Notes under the pieces: model-generated
The model's input: only the letters and a program-made list of their open reading frames with translations
Told to the model about the DNA's origin: nothing
The model's database searches: none
Shown here: positions 1 to 5,472 of the stretch, in pieces
Position numbering within the stretch: position 1 is the stretch's first letter
Layout of the letters: every line of letters begins with the position of its first letter
Program-made: the position numbers and the translations under genes
Assembly: GCA_047638515.1 (NCBI GenBank)
Contig: JBLIME010000178.1
Span: 1-5,472 of the forward strand
Source: CANLBN01 sp047638515
GTDB lineage: Bacteria; Pseudomonadota; Gammaproteobacteria; Pseudomonadales; Cellvibrionaceae
Direction of reading: 5' to 3'
Length of the DNA: 5,472 nucleotides

Positions 1-1020
1 CCGGATTGGCAGCTAACGGGCGATAAAATTATTACACAGGCAAATGTAATATCAATAGCGCCTTATATTTCAGGCTTTGTAATGTTGTCGAGTGATTTTA
101 GTGTTCAAGGGGTAGAGCTTCAGGGGGTCCTACCTAGCTCGGAGGTGACTGTCTCCAGCATTAGTGACCATATGCTGAGTGCTTCTTTGTTTGTACTTAA
201 GCCGAAACAGTTCTCTATTATTTTGGGTAGCCAAGTTGCCAGGCAATTAAATGTGGGTCTCGAAGACACCGTTATTATGACATTACCTGCCGTTTCAATC
301 ACACCTGCGGGTCTGTTTCCACGATCGAAACGCTTCAAGGTGGCGGGGATATTTGAGGTCGGTGCACAAGTTGATCAATCGTTGGCGTTGATTCACCTAA
401 GCGATGCACAACGCTTATTTCGCTATGGCTCAGCGGTCCAAGGCTTGCGCATTAAAACAGATGATGTCTATCAAGCTGCCGCCACAGTTAGACCATTACC
501 CGATAAACTGGGTCAAAATTTTGAGGTGAAAGATTGGAGTCAAACACAAGGTGGCTTATTTCAAGCCATTCAATTAGAAAAAAGAATGGTAATGCTGCTG
601 TTAATGATCATTATTGCGGTGGCCGCTTTAAATATTGTGACCAGTTTAGTGCTTATGGTCTCAGACAAGCGTAGCGATATAGCTGTGTTAAGAACTCTAG
701 GCATGACCACTCGACAAATTATGGCTATATTTGTGATTCAAGGAAGCGCGATCGGTTTGATTGGAATCTTAATTGGCAGTCTGACGGGCTGTCTTTTAGC
801 TATTAATATCACGGCGGTGATCGACGCATTACAAGCATTAATCGGGCTCTCTTTATTTGATCCAAGTATATATTTTATTAGTCAAATACCTTCCCAACTG
901 CTAATGAAAGATGTTGCTATAGTCTGTAGCGTCGGTTTTATACTAAGTATTTTGGCGACCTTGTACCCAGCTTTCAGAGCGACCCAAGTTGAGCCTGCTG
1001 AAGTGTTACGCTACGAATAG
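1..1020 (+). CDS. lolC: LolC, lipoprotein-releasing ABC transporter permease (5' end missing)
   Basis: Inner-membrane subunit of LolCDE, the ABC exporter that lifts outer-membrane lipoproteins out of the inner membrane and hands them to periplasmic LolA. The frame is open from base 1, so the gene continues leftward. 339 residues are visible; the family is about 400, so the N-terminal cytoplasmic stretch and first membrane helix are missing. What remains is a MacB/FtsX-type periplasmic domain followed by three hydrophobic segments (about residues 196-220, 243-270 and 305-327 of the visible part) and the usual end PAEVLRYE. The segment around visible residues 98-114 (TPAGLFPRSKRF) sits where the LolA-binding Hook of LolC lies. 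That and its place upstream of lolD are why I call it LolC rather than LolE. The motif SDKRSDIAVLRTLG after the second helix is the coupling region facing LolD. The first in-window ATG (82) is internal and is not the start. Confidence 0.93.
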   Translation, partial: PDWQLTGDKIITQANVISIAPYISGFVMLSSDFSVQGVELQGVLPSSEVTVSSISDHMLSASLFVLKPKQFSIILGSQVARQLNVGLEDTVIMTLPAVSITPAGLFPRSKRFKVAGIFEVGAQVDQSLALIHLSDAQRLFRYGSAVQGLRIKTDDVYQAAATVRPLPDKLGQNFEVKDWSQTQGGLFQAIQLEKRMVMLLLMIIIAVAALNIVTSLVLMVSDKRSDIAVLRTLGMTTRQIMAIFVIQGSAIGLIGILIGSLTGCLLAINITAVIDALQALIGLSLFDPSIYFISQIPSQLLMKDVAIVCSVGFILSILATLYPAFRATQVEPAEVLRYE

Positions 1021-1091
1021 TTTGTACCGCGGGTCAGTATATAAAGTGTGTTGACTATTGACCGAGTTAAATTTTTTAAAAGGAAATGCTT
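1021..1091 (+). other. lolC-lolD intergenic gap with a weak stem-loop
   Basis: These 71 bases separate lolC from lolD. GGTCAGTA (1032-1039) can pair with TATTGACC (1056-1063) through one G-U pair, giving an 8-bp stem with a 16-base loop. No T-run follows directly, so it is not a convincing terminator. TTGACT (1051-1056) resembles a -35 box, but no good -10 box lies 16-18 bases further on (TTTTAA at best). The lolCDE genes are still most simply read as one operon. Confidence 0.3.
1078..1085 (+). promoter_or_regulatory. Ribosome binding site that fixes the lolD start
   Basis: AAAAGGAA ends too close to the ATG at 1086, with one base between GGA and the ATG. It is correctly spaced, seven bases, from the in-frame ATG at 1092. 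The second ATG is therefore the likely start of lolD. Confidence 0.65.
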
Positions 1092-1808
1092 ATGAGTAAA
1101 GCAATTGTTATTGCTTGCAGTTCTTTGAGTAAAAGTTACGCAGAGGGTCCCAATCCTATCGAGGTTTTAAAAGATATTACGTTGAGTGTTGAGAAGGGCG
1201 AGCGTATTGCGATTGTTGGCAGCTCCGGTTGTGGTAAAAGTACTCTGCTCAACTTATTGGGTGGGCTCGATTCACCAAGTCGTGGCAATGTTATTATAGG
1301 GAATCAAAATTTAGCTACCTTAAATGCAAACGATCGAGGTAAATTGCGCAATCGTTACCTGGGCTTTGTTTATCAATTTCATCATCTCCTCGGTGAATTT
1401 ACCGCCTTAGAAAACGTTGCTATGCCACTTTTAATCGGTAATTGTTCTGTGGCTGAGTCAGCGCGTAGAGCTACCGACATACTGTCGAGAGTCGGTTTAA
1501 AAAATCGTCTCGAGCACAAGCCCGCAGAGCTCTCAGGCGGTGAACGCCAGCGCGTTGCCATCGCTCGAGCCATGGTTGCAAGGCCCGCTTGTGTATTAAT
1601 GGATGAACCCACTGGTAATCTCGATCAAGACACCGGCGAGTCTGTTCAAAAGCTAATGTGGGAACTTAATCGAGAATACGAGCTGAGTTTCATTATTGTT
1701 ACCCACGATCAAAAATTAGCTCATACTATGGATCGTGTCTTAGAGCTAAGTAAAGGTCGATTAAACAGTATTCAACAACCTCAAAGTTTTGATGCGGTGA
1801 CTAAATAA
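1092..1808 (+). CDS. lolD: LolD, ATP-binding subunit of the lipoprotein-releasing transporter
   Basis: Cytoplasmic ATPase that powers lipoprotein release by LolC/LolE. All ABC motifs are present in the 238-residue product: Walker A GSSGCGKST (43-51), Q-loop glutamine 95 in YQFHHLL, signature LSGGE (147-151), Walker B VLMDEP with catalytic Glu172, D-loop GNLD (175-178) and switch His205 in VTHD. The phrases LLGGLDSP after Walker A and GFVYQFHHLL-EFTALENVAMPLL are typical of LolD and separate it from the related MacB and FtsE ATPases. I start at 1092 (MSKAIVIA) rather than 1086 because of Shine-Dalgarno spacing; the difference is two residues. Its stop overlaps the lolE start by one base (TAATG), which points to translational coupling. 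The length is normal and no key residue is missing. Confidence 0.96.
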   Translation: MSKAIVIACSSLSKSYAEGPNPIEVLKDITLSVEKGERIAIVGSSGCGKSTLLNLLGGLDSPSRGNVIIGNQNLATLNANDRGKLRNRYLGFVYQFHHLLGEFTALENVAMPLLIGNCSVAESARRATDILSRVGLKNRLEHKPAELSGGERQRVAIARAMVARPACVLMDEPTGNLDQDTGESVQKLMWELNREYELSFIIVTHDQKLAHTMDRVLELSKGRLNSIQQPQSFDAVTK

Positions 1809-3064
1809 TGCTGCAGCCGTTCAGCTTATTCATTGGGTTGCGTTACACCTTGTCGAAAAAGCGCAGTCGCTCGGTGTCGTTTATTTCTGGAATTGCAATG
1901 ACCGGTATTGTTTTAGGCGTTGCATTGTTGATTACCGTACTGTCGGTAATGAATGGTTTTGATAAAGAGCTAAAAGAAAGGATCTTAGGGATAATGCCTC
2001 AGGTCAGCGTTTATTATCCAGCTAATAACCAGCAATGGCCAGCATTACGACAGCGTATTCTACAGCAGCAAGGTGTAAAGGGTGTCACTCCCTTTATTGA
2101 GCTTCAAGGCATGTTACATGAGGGTCGCTTTACACAGCCTAGTATTATTTACGGAGTCGATCCGCAGCATCACGCTACTGTGTCAAATATTTCAAGTTAC
2201 CTCGACAGCAAAACGCTGCGATCACTAGCGAGTGATGAGTACAATATCGCCCTAGGTCGCGGTCTTGCTGAAAAATTACAGGTAGAGCGCGACGATAAGA
2301 TTAGTGTCATCATCCCGCAATTAAACCAATCGGGCTCGCGACAAAATCCTGCAGTGAGGCGCTTAAAAGTCATCGATATTTTTTCTACAGGAACAGAGTT
2401 AGATCATTCGTTGGGGTTAATGGGGTTGACGGGAGCGGCACAATTAAGTCCTAACCCGTTACTGGTCTCAGGGTTCCATATCAGCGTTCATAATTTGTTT
2501 GAGGCAAGCTATGTATCTAGTGAATTGAGGGCAACACTGTCAAAACAATTAAATGTAAATGTCTATACTAGTGACTGGACACGCACCCATGGCAATATTT
2601 ACAGCGCCATAAAAACATCAAAAAGCTTGGTGAGTCTACTGTTATTTTTAATTATTGCGATTGCGGCCTTTAATGTTGTTTCAACATTAATGATGGTAGT
2701 CGTCGATAAGCAAAGCGATATTGCAGTACTGCGCACGCTGGGTGTATCCAACCGACAGGTGCTTGCTATCTTCGTCATTCAAGGCACGATTATTGGTGTT
2801 GTCGGCACTTTAATAGGAGTAGTGTTAGGCATTTTTCTAGCGCTGACAATAGAAAATATTATTTCGGGTCTTGAGCAACTCTTAGGCATTCATTTTTTAG
2901 AATCCACCGTTTACCCAGTTAATTTCTTGCCTTCATCGCTACAGCTAAATGATATTATCGTAGTGGCAAGTGCATCGTTAATAATGAGTTTTATTGCAAC
3001 AGCATACCCTGCAATCCAAGCCGCGAAGATAAATCCCGCCGAGGCTTTAAGTTACGATGAGTAG
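1808..3064 (+). CDS. lolE: LolE, lipoprotein-releasing ABC transporter permease
   Basis: Second inner-membrane subunit of LolCDE, complete at 418 residues, the usual size. It has the four-helix MacB/FtsX layout: helix 1 at about 24-48, followed by MNGFDKELKERILG; a large periplasmic domain at about 50-270; then helices at about 273-298, 318-348 and 382-405. The VDKQSDIAVLRTLG coupling segment follows helix 2 and the C-terminus is INPAEALSYDE. The motif TELDHSLGL in the periplasmic domain is like LolE and related LolC proteins. The loop at about residues 170-185, where LolC has its Hook, lacks the TPAGLFPR-type sequence, which supports LolE. The start overlaps the lolD stop, and GGTGA (1796-1800) is an acceptable ribosome site seven bases upstream. 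The stop codon directly abuts that of the convergent DUF2062 gene. Paralogy with lolC is plain, since long stretches after helix 2 match. Confidence 0.94.
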   Translation: MLQPFSLFIGLRYTLSKKRSRSVSFISGIAMTGIVLGVALLITVLSVMNGFDKELKERILGIMPQVSVYYPANNQQWPALRQRILQQQGVKGVTPFIELQGMLHEGRFTQPSIIYGVDPQHHATVSNISSYLDSKTLRSLASDEYNIALGRGLAEKLQVERDDKISVIIPQLNQSGSRQNPAVRRLKVIDIFSTGTELDHSLGLMGLTGAAQLSPNPLLVSGFHISVHNLFEASYVSSELRATLSKQLNVNVYTSDWTRTHGNIYSAIKTSKSLVSLLLFLIIAIAAFNVVSTLMMVVVDKQSDIAVLRTLGVSNRQVLAIFVIQGTIIGVVGTLIGVVLGIFLALTIENIISGLEQLLGIHFLESTVYPVNFLPSSLQLNDIIVVASASLIMSFIATAYPAIQAAKINPAEALSYDE

Positions 3065-3589
3065 CTAGCGATCGGTTTTAGCATTCTTGCGACGGCGCCA
3101 CTGGCGGACGATCAGAAGTCGCCATAAAAGTCGTGTTAATAAGTAAGATGCAGTTGATAGAACAGTAGCAGCGACTAGCGAACCGACAAAAAGTGGCTTC
3201 CAAATTTTACTAATTTCAATCTGTAATAGTGTAAAGGTAATATCGTGGGGTTGGATATGTATTTTTGGTATATCCAATATCCATAGACCTAGCTGATAGG
3301 TTGCGAAAAAAATAGGTGCGATAGTTAATGGGTTACTTATCCAGACTAAGCCGATACTTAGTGGAAGATTGCACCTAATCCATAAAGCTAATATGGCTGC
3401 GAATACCATTTGAAAAGGAATGGGTATAAAAGCCAAGAATACGCCAACCAGCATCGCTAGTGAAATTGAATGACGGTTAAAGTGGAAGAGATTAGGATCG
3501 TCTAAGAGAGGCCGCAAAAACTTTAATACGGGCTGTCGCTTGACGCGAGCCGCATTAGGGGTGAATCGTTTGAAAAGCTTCTTTGGCAT
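3065..3589 (-). CDS. DUF2062 membrane protein of unknown function
   Basis: Small inner-membrane protein, 174 residues from the chosen start. A basic N-terminus (MPKKLFKRFTP, KRQP) is followed by hydrophobic segments at about 42-72, 75-105 and 130-161 and a very basic tail (RQWRRRKNAK). Family marks are visible: GVFLAFIPIPFQ (49-60), a short RCNLPLS turn, and WISNPLT (83-89) followed by the Tyr/Gly-containing segment ATYQLG. These conserved Pro/Asn/Gln positions recur in DUF2062, whose biochemical role is not known to me. In several gammaproteobacteria a DUF2062 gene lies convergent with lolE (from memory), so the neighbourhood supports the call. An in-frame ATG at 3634 would add 15 residues (MLPIFAVSFNLCREY). 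I prefer 3589 because homologues typically begin MPKK- or similar, though its ribosome site (GTGA) is weak and the upstream ATG has a short AGG four bases before it. No terminator is seen at its 3' end. Confidence 0.8.
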   Translation of the reverse strand: MPKKLFKRFTPNAARVKRQPVLKFLRPLLDDPNLFHFNRHSISLAMLVGVFLAFIPIPFQMVFAAILALWIRCNLPLSIGLVWISNPLTIAPIFFATYQLGLWILDIPKIHIQPHDITFTLLQIEISKIWKPLFVGSLVAATVLSTASYLLTRLLWRLLIVRQWRRRKNAKTDR

Positions 3590-3816
3590 ATATTCACGGC
3601 ATAAATTGAAAGATACAGCAAAAATCGGCAGCATTATGCCTATAAATATCGGGTATTACTATTGAAGATTAAATTTACTTCATTTTACTTTTAAGTTCAG
3701 CCGTTAAGCAGTTTGATTTGAATTAATTGTCGCCCTTGTAGTCTAGAGTAAGCGCTTATTAAAGTTTTTATCGTGGGCTGCTCTGTTTAGCTATAAATGC
3801 TACCAAGGCTCAATGA

Positions 3817-3891
3817 TTAATAGTTTGTCAGTAATGTCGTAGGCCTGCGACCCGGTTGTTTAATTAAACAACGTCGCCATCAAACTATTAA
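3817..3891. repeat. Nested imperfect inverted repeat (hairpin-forming)
   Basis: Three pairs of arms are arranged concentrically. TTAATAGTTTG (3817-3827) is the exact reverse complement of CAAACTATTAA (3881-3891). GCGAC (3847-3851) matches GTCGC (3873-3877). Innermost is a perfect 18-base palindrome at 3855-3872. The left side carries an extra unpaired stretch of 19 bases (3828-3846), against 3 bases on the right. It could fold as RNA or cruciform DNA, or be a set of protein-binding sites. Function is unknown. Confidence 0.6.
3855..3872. promoter_or_regulatory. Perfect 18-base palindrome, candidate operator
   Basis: GTTGTTTAATTAAACAAC reads identically on both strands with no spacer. Size and symmetry suit a dimeric helix-turn-helix repressor such as a TetR-type regulator. 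It lies close to the midpoint between the DUF2062 and olsB starts. No regulator gene is in the window and I do not recognise the site as that of a named factor, so the operator role is inference. Confidence 0.4.
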
Positions 3892-4096
3892 AATAATGTC
3901 TATTTTTAAAAGTATAAAAGTAAATAAGTGCAGCAATTTTTTTTGAATGTTTTGCCATCACACACCGAGGGTAATTTTCTATACCTGATACTCATAAAAT
4001 AAAGTATATTGATTCAGTGCCTAGGATAATATTTTTGGGGGCATATAAGAGACTTAAAGCCTTCAGATAACGTGTTTTCGTTTGGAATAATTTATT

Positions 4097-4101
4097 AAAG
4101 G
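4097..4101 (+). promoter_or_regulatory. Ribosome binding site of olsB
   Basis: AAAGG lies eight bases before the ATG at 4110. It is a well-placed Shine-Dalgarno sequence and supports that start for the acyltransferase. Confidence 0.7.
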
Positions 4102-4109
4102 TTAAATCT

Positions 4110-4940
4110 ATGAATGTTGTGGAGTCTGTTGATGCCAGAGAACGATTTTCTTTCTTAGATAAGCTAAATGTGGCTCCCGTCACAACTGCAGGTCGCTATG
4201 GGGTTCGATTTGCTAGAGACGATGCCGAGGTCGCGGCTGCCCAAGCACTGCGCTATCGTGTCTTTTACGACGAGAAGCATGGCAATCCAAGTGCGGAGAT
4301 GATGGCAGTAAAGCGCGATATCGACGAGTGGGATGCAGCCGGCTTCCATGTGATCGTCATTGACACCGCCGCTGAAGCACAACCGGCGATTGTGGGCACC
4401 TTGCGTTTATTCTTGAACGAGTGTTTGCAGCCTGGACAATATTTTTATACTGAAGGCAAGTTCAATCTAAATAAGTTACATGATTTTTACAGTAAATCAC
4501 TTGAGCTGAGTCGCTTTTGTGTTGATCCTAATGGACGCGGTGGAGTTATTCTGATGCTCATATGGAAATATGCCATGAGCTTTCTGCAAGATAATAATAT
4601 CGACGTTATGTTCGGCTGTGCAAGTTTTACAGGTGTGAATATCGCGACTCATCGGCCTATCCTCAACTATCTTTACGATCATCATTTAGCGCCAGAGTTC
4701 CTAAGGCCTGTGCCTAAGGGTGATAATTATATCGACCTAAATACTATCGGCAAAGCTGATGTTATGAACGACGCTGCCAAAAAAGCGCTACCGACGCTAT
4801 TGCGCGGTTACCTAAAGTTAGGCGCAAAAATAAGCGACGCCGCTATCATCGATCCTATGTTTAACACTATCTATGTGGCTATTTATGTAGAGACTAAAAA
4901 TATGCTGCAACAAAACCCTAAATTGGTAATGCATGTCTAA
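4110..4940 (+). CDS. olsB: OlsB-like ornithine N-acyltransferase (GNAT fold)
   Basis: Predicted L-ornithine N(alpha)-acyltransferase, which transfers a 3-hydroxyacyl group from acyl carrier protein to ornithine to make lyso-ornithine lipid, the first step of ornithine lipid synthesis. It is 276 residues long with no signal peptide, so cytoplasmic or membrane-peripheral. Family features in order: RFARDDAEVAAAQALRYRVFY (33-53), an acidic DEWD (72-75) before the HVIVID strand, VGTLRLF (95-101), FYTEGKFNLNKL (112-123), LELSRFCVDP (131-140; Glu132 and Arg135 in the ELxRxCV motif), IDVMFGCASFTG (164-175), HHLAPE, and a C-terminal LLRGYLKLGAKISDAAIIDPMFNT. These are shared by OlsB and hemolysin-type GNAT proteins, which also resemble acyl-homoserine-lactone synthases. 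The following PlsC-type gene supports OlsB. The alternative is another N-acyltransferase of the same superfamily with a different amine acceptor. The start has a good AAAGG site. Confidence 0.8.
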   Translation: MNVVESVDARERFSFLDKLNVAPVTTAGRYGVRFARDDAEVAAAQALRYRVFYDEKHGNPSAEMMAVKRDIDEWDAAGFHVIVIDTAAEAQPAIVGTLRLFLNECLQPGQYFYTEGKFNLNKLHDFYSKSLELSRFCVDPNGRGGVILMLIWKYAMSFLQDNNIDVMFGCASFTGVNIATHRPILNYLYDHHLAPEFLRPVPKGDNYIDLNTIGKADVMNDAAKKALPTLLRGYLKLGAKISDAAIIDPMFNTIYVAIYVETKNMLQQNPKLVMHV

Positions 4941-5011
4941 ATACGCTCGCAGAAAATAGTAACGGTCGTAGCGCTGAAGACGAATTAGTTAGGCTATAAA
5001 TTAGAATAAAT

Positions 5012-5016
5012 GAGAA
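5012..5016 (+). promoter_or_regulatory. Possible ribosome binding site choosing the second ATG of olsA
   Basis: GAGAA ends eight bases before the ATG at 5025. The alternative in-frame ATG at 5010 has only AGAA three bases upstream, which is too close. This favours 5025, though neither site is strong. Confidence 0.4.
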
Positions 5017-5024
5017 CATCTTGT

Positions 5025-5472
5025 ATGGCTTTAAAACACAGTTTGCTCGAAAAACCATCCGCAGCTGCCTTACAATCTTTTACGCAGCAGGGGAAGTCAG
5101 TTTTTTTTGCCGTTTTGTTATCCGTTTGGGTTTTGATGATGCTACCAATTTTCTGTGTGTTTAAATATTTATTGCCTGCGCGCCTAGATTTTTTTTACGC
5201 CACGTTTCACCGTCTGTGTTGCTATTTGTTTTCTATGGAGGTGATTACAGAAGGTGAGGTTTCAGTATCTAAACCTACGTTGTTTCTTTCTAATCATGTG
5301 TCTTATCTCGATATCTTTGCGCTTTCTTCAAAGTTACCTGGGTATTTTATCGCTAAATCAGAAGTGGCTAACTGGCCTGTTCTAGGCCAGTTAGCCAAAA
5401 TTCAAAATACGTTATTTTTTGAGCGCAAAGGCAATAAAATTCGTGCTCAGCTGGCTACAATGTCACATCATT
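5025..5472 (+). CDS. olsA: PlsC/OlsA-type 1-acylglycerol-3-phosphate (or lyso-ornithine lipid) O-acyltransferase, 3' end missing
   Basis: LPAAT-family acyltransferase; 149 residues are visible and the frame runs off the window without a stop. A hydrophobic segment at about 26-50 (VFFAVLLSVWVLMMLPIFCVF) would anchor it to the inner membrane. The catalytic HX4D motif is NHVSYLD (His91, Asp96). It is followed by FIAKSEVANWPVLGQLAKIQNTLFFERKG, where FFERKG (131-136) stands for the second LPAAT motif that contacts the glycerol phosphate or acceptor. The later PEGT motif is not yet reached. Placed 84 bases after olsB on the same strand with no terminator visible between, it is best read as OlsA, which O-acylates lyso-ornithine lipid. 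A housekeeping PlsC making phosphatidic acid cannot be excluded from this fragment. An upstream in-frame ATG at 5010 would add five residues (MRTSC). Confidence 0.78.
   Translation, partial: MALKHSLLEKPSAAALQSFTQQGKSVFFAVLLSVWVLMMLPIFCVFKYLLPARLDFFYATFHRLCCYLFSMEVITEGEVSVSKPTLFLSNHVSYLDIFALSSKLPGYFIAKSEVANWPVLGQLAKIQNTLFFERKGNKIRAQLATMSHH

Larger units (their letters stand above)
3590..4109. other. Divergent intergenic region, A+T-rich, no gene found
   Basis: About 520 bases lie between the DUF2062 gene (leftward) and olsB (rightward), so promoters for both should be here. I found only very short reading frames (8-16 codons) without ribosome sites, apart from the possible 15-codon N-terminal extension of the DUF2062 gene (3590-3634). 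No rRNA, tRNA or insertion-sequence ends are recognisable. Several A+T-rich hexamers resemble -10 boxes (for example TAAAAT at 3995-4000, TATATT at 4005-4010, TATAAG at 4044-4049). None has a good -35 box at proper spacing, so I assign no promoter. The notable content is the nested inverted repeat at 3817-3891. A lone 10-base palindrome, TAAGCGCTTA (3749-3758), could be chance. Confidence 0.7.

Noticed and set aside
82..84. ATG at 82 as the start of lolC
   Set aside because: The frame is open to the window edge and encodes periplasmic-domain sequence upstream; starting here would remove the first membrane helix.
3749..3758. TAAGCGCTTA palindrome as an operator
   Set aside because: A 10-base perfect palindrome is expected by chance at roughly this frequency in 500 bases, and it has no partner site.
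3826..3839. Possible Pho box (TGTCA then TGTCG)
   Set aside because: The two half-sites are 9 bases apart rather than the 11 expected of PhoB direct repeats, and the second is a poor match.
3937..3944. Run of eight T as a rho-independent terminator
   Set aside because: No G+C-rich hairpin precedes it, and no transcript would be expected to end here given the divergent flanking genes.
4009..4032. Promoter TTGATT with TAATAT for olsB
   Set aside because: The spacer is only 12 bases, too short for a sigma-70 promoter.
3992..4183. 63-codon reading frame on the minus strand overlapping the olsB start
   Set aside because: It runs across the olsB ribosome site and first codons, has low-complexity composition and no family resemblance; a shadow frame.
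4164..4382. 72-codon minus-strand frame inside olsB
   Set aside because: Antisense to a well-supported coding region, with no protein features; the same applies to minus-strand frames at 120-338, 1382-1612 and 4497-4685.

Overview
The window looks like chromosome of a Gram-negative bacterium, most likely a gammaproteobacterium. It carries a split LolC/LolD/LolE lipoprotein exporter, which is only useful to a cell with an outer membrane, and composition leans towards A+T. A DUF2062 membrane protein convergent with lolE matches, from memory, an arrangement seen in Pseudomonas and relatives. No genus can be named from the sequence alone.

Layout. Positions 1-1020 hold the 3' part of lolC, whose 5' end lies off the window. 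After a 71-base gap come lolD (from 1092) and lolE (1808-3064), coupled by a TAATG overlap. Immediately after the lolE stop, on the other strand, is a DUF2062 gene; its stop codon abuts that of lolE with no base between. About 520 non-coding, A+T-rich bases (3590-4109) then separate the DUF2062 gene from a divergently transcribed pair: an OlsB-type GNAT acyltransferase (4110-4940) and a PlsC/LPAAT-type acyltransferase (from about 5025) that runs off the right edge.

Function. LolC and LolE are the membrane subunits and LolD the ATPase of the complex that extracts outer-membrane lipoproteins from the inner membrane and passes them to LolA. The last two genes look like an olsB-olsA pair. OlsB would N-acylate ornithine with a 3-hydroxyacyl group, and OlsA would add the second acyl chain to give ornithine lipid, a phosphorus-free membrane lipid. 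The window is thus about envelope biogenesis, but I see no direct mechanistic link between the two gene groups.

Novelty. Every gene falls in a recognisable family and I find no new system. The one unexplained element is a nested inverted repeat (3817-3891) around a perfect 18-base palindrome, near the middle of the divergent intergenic region.
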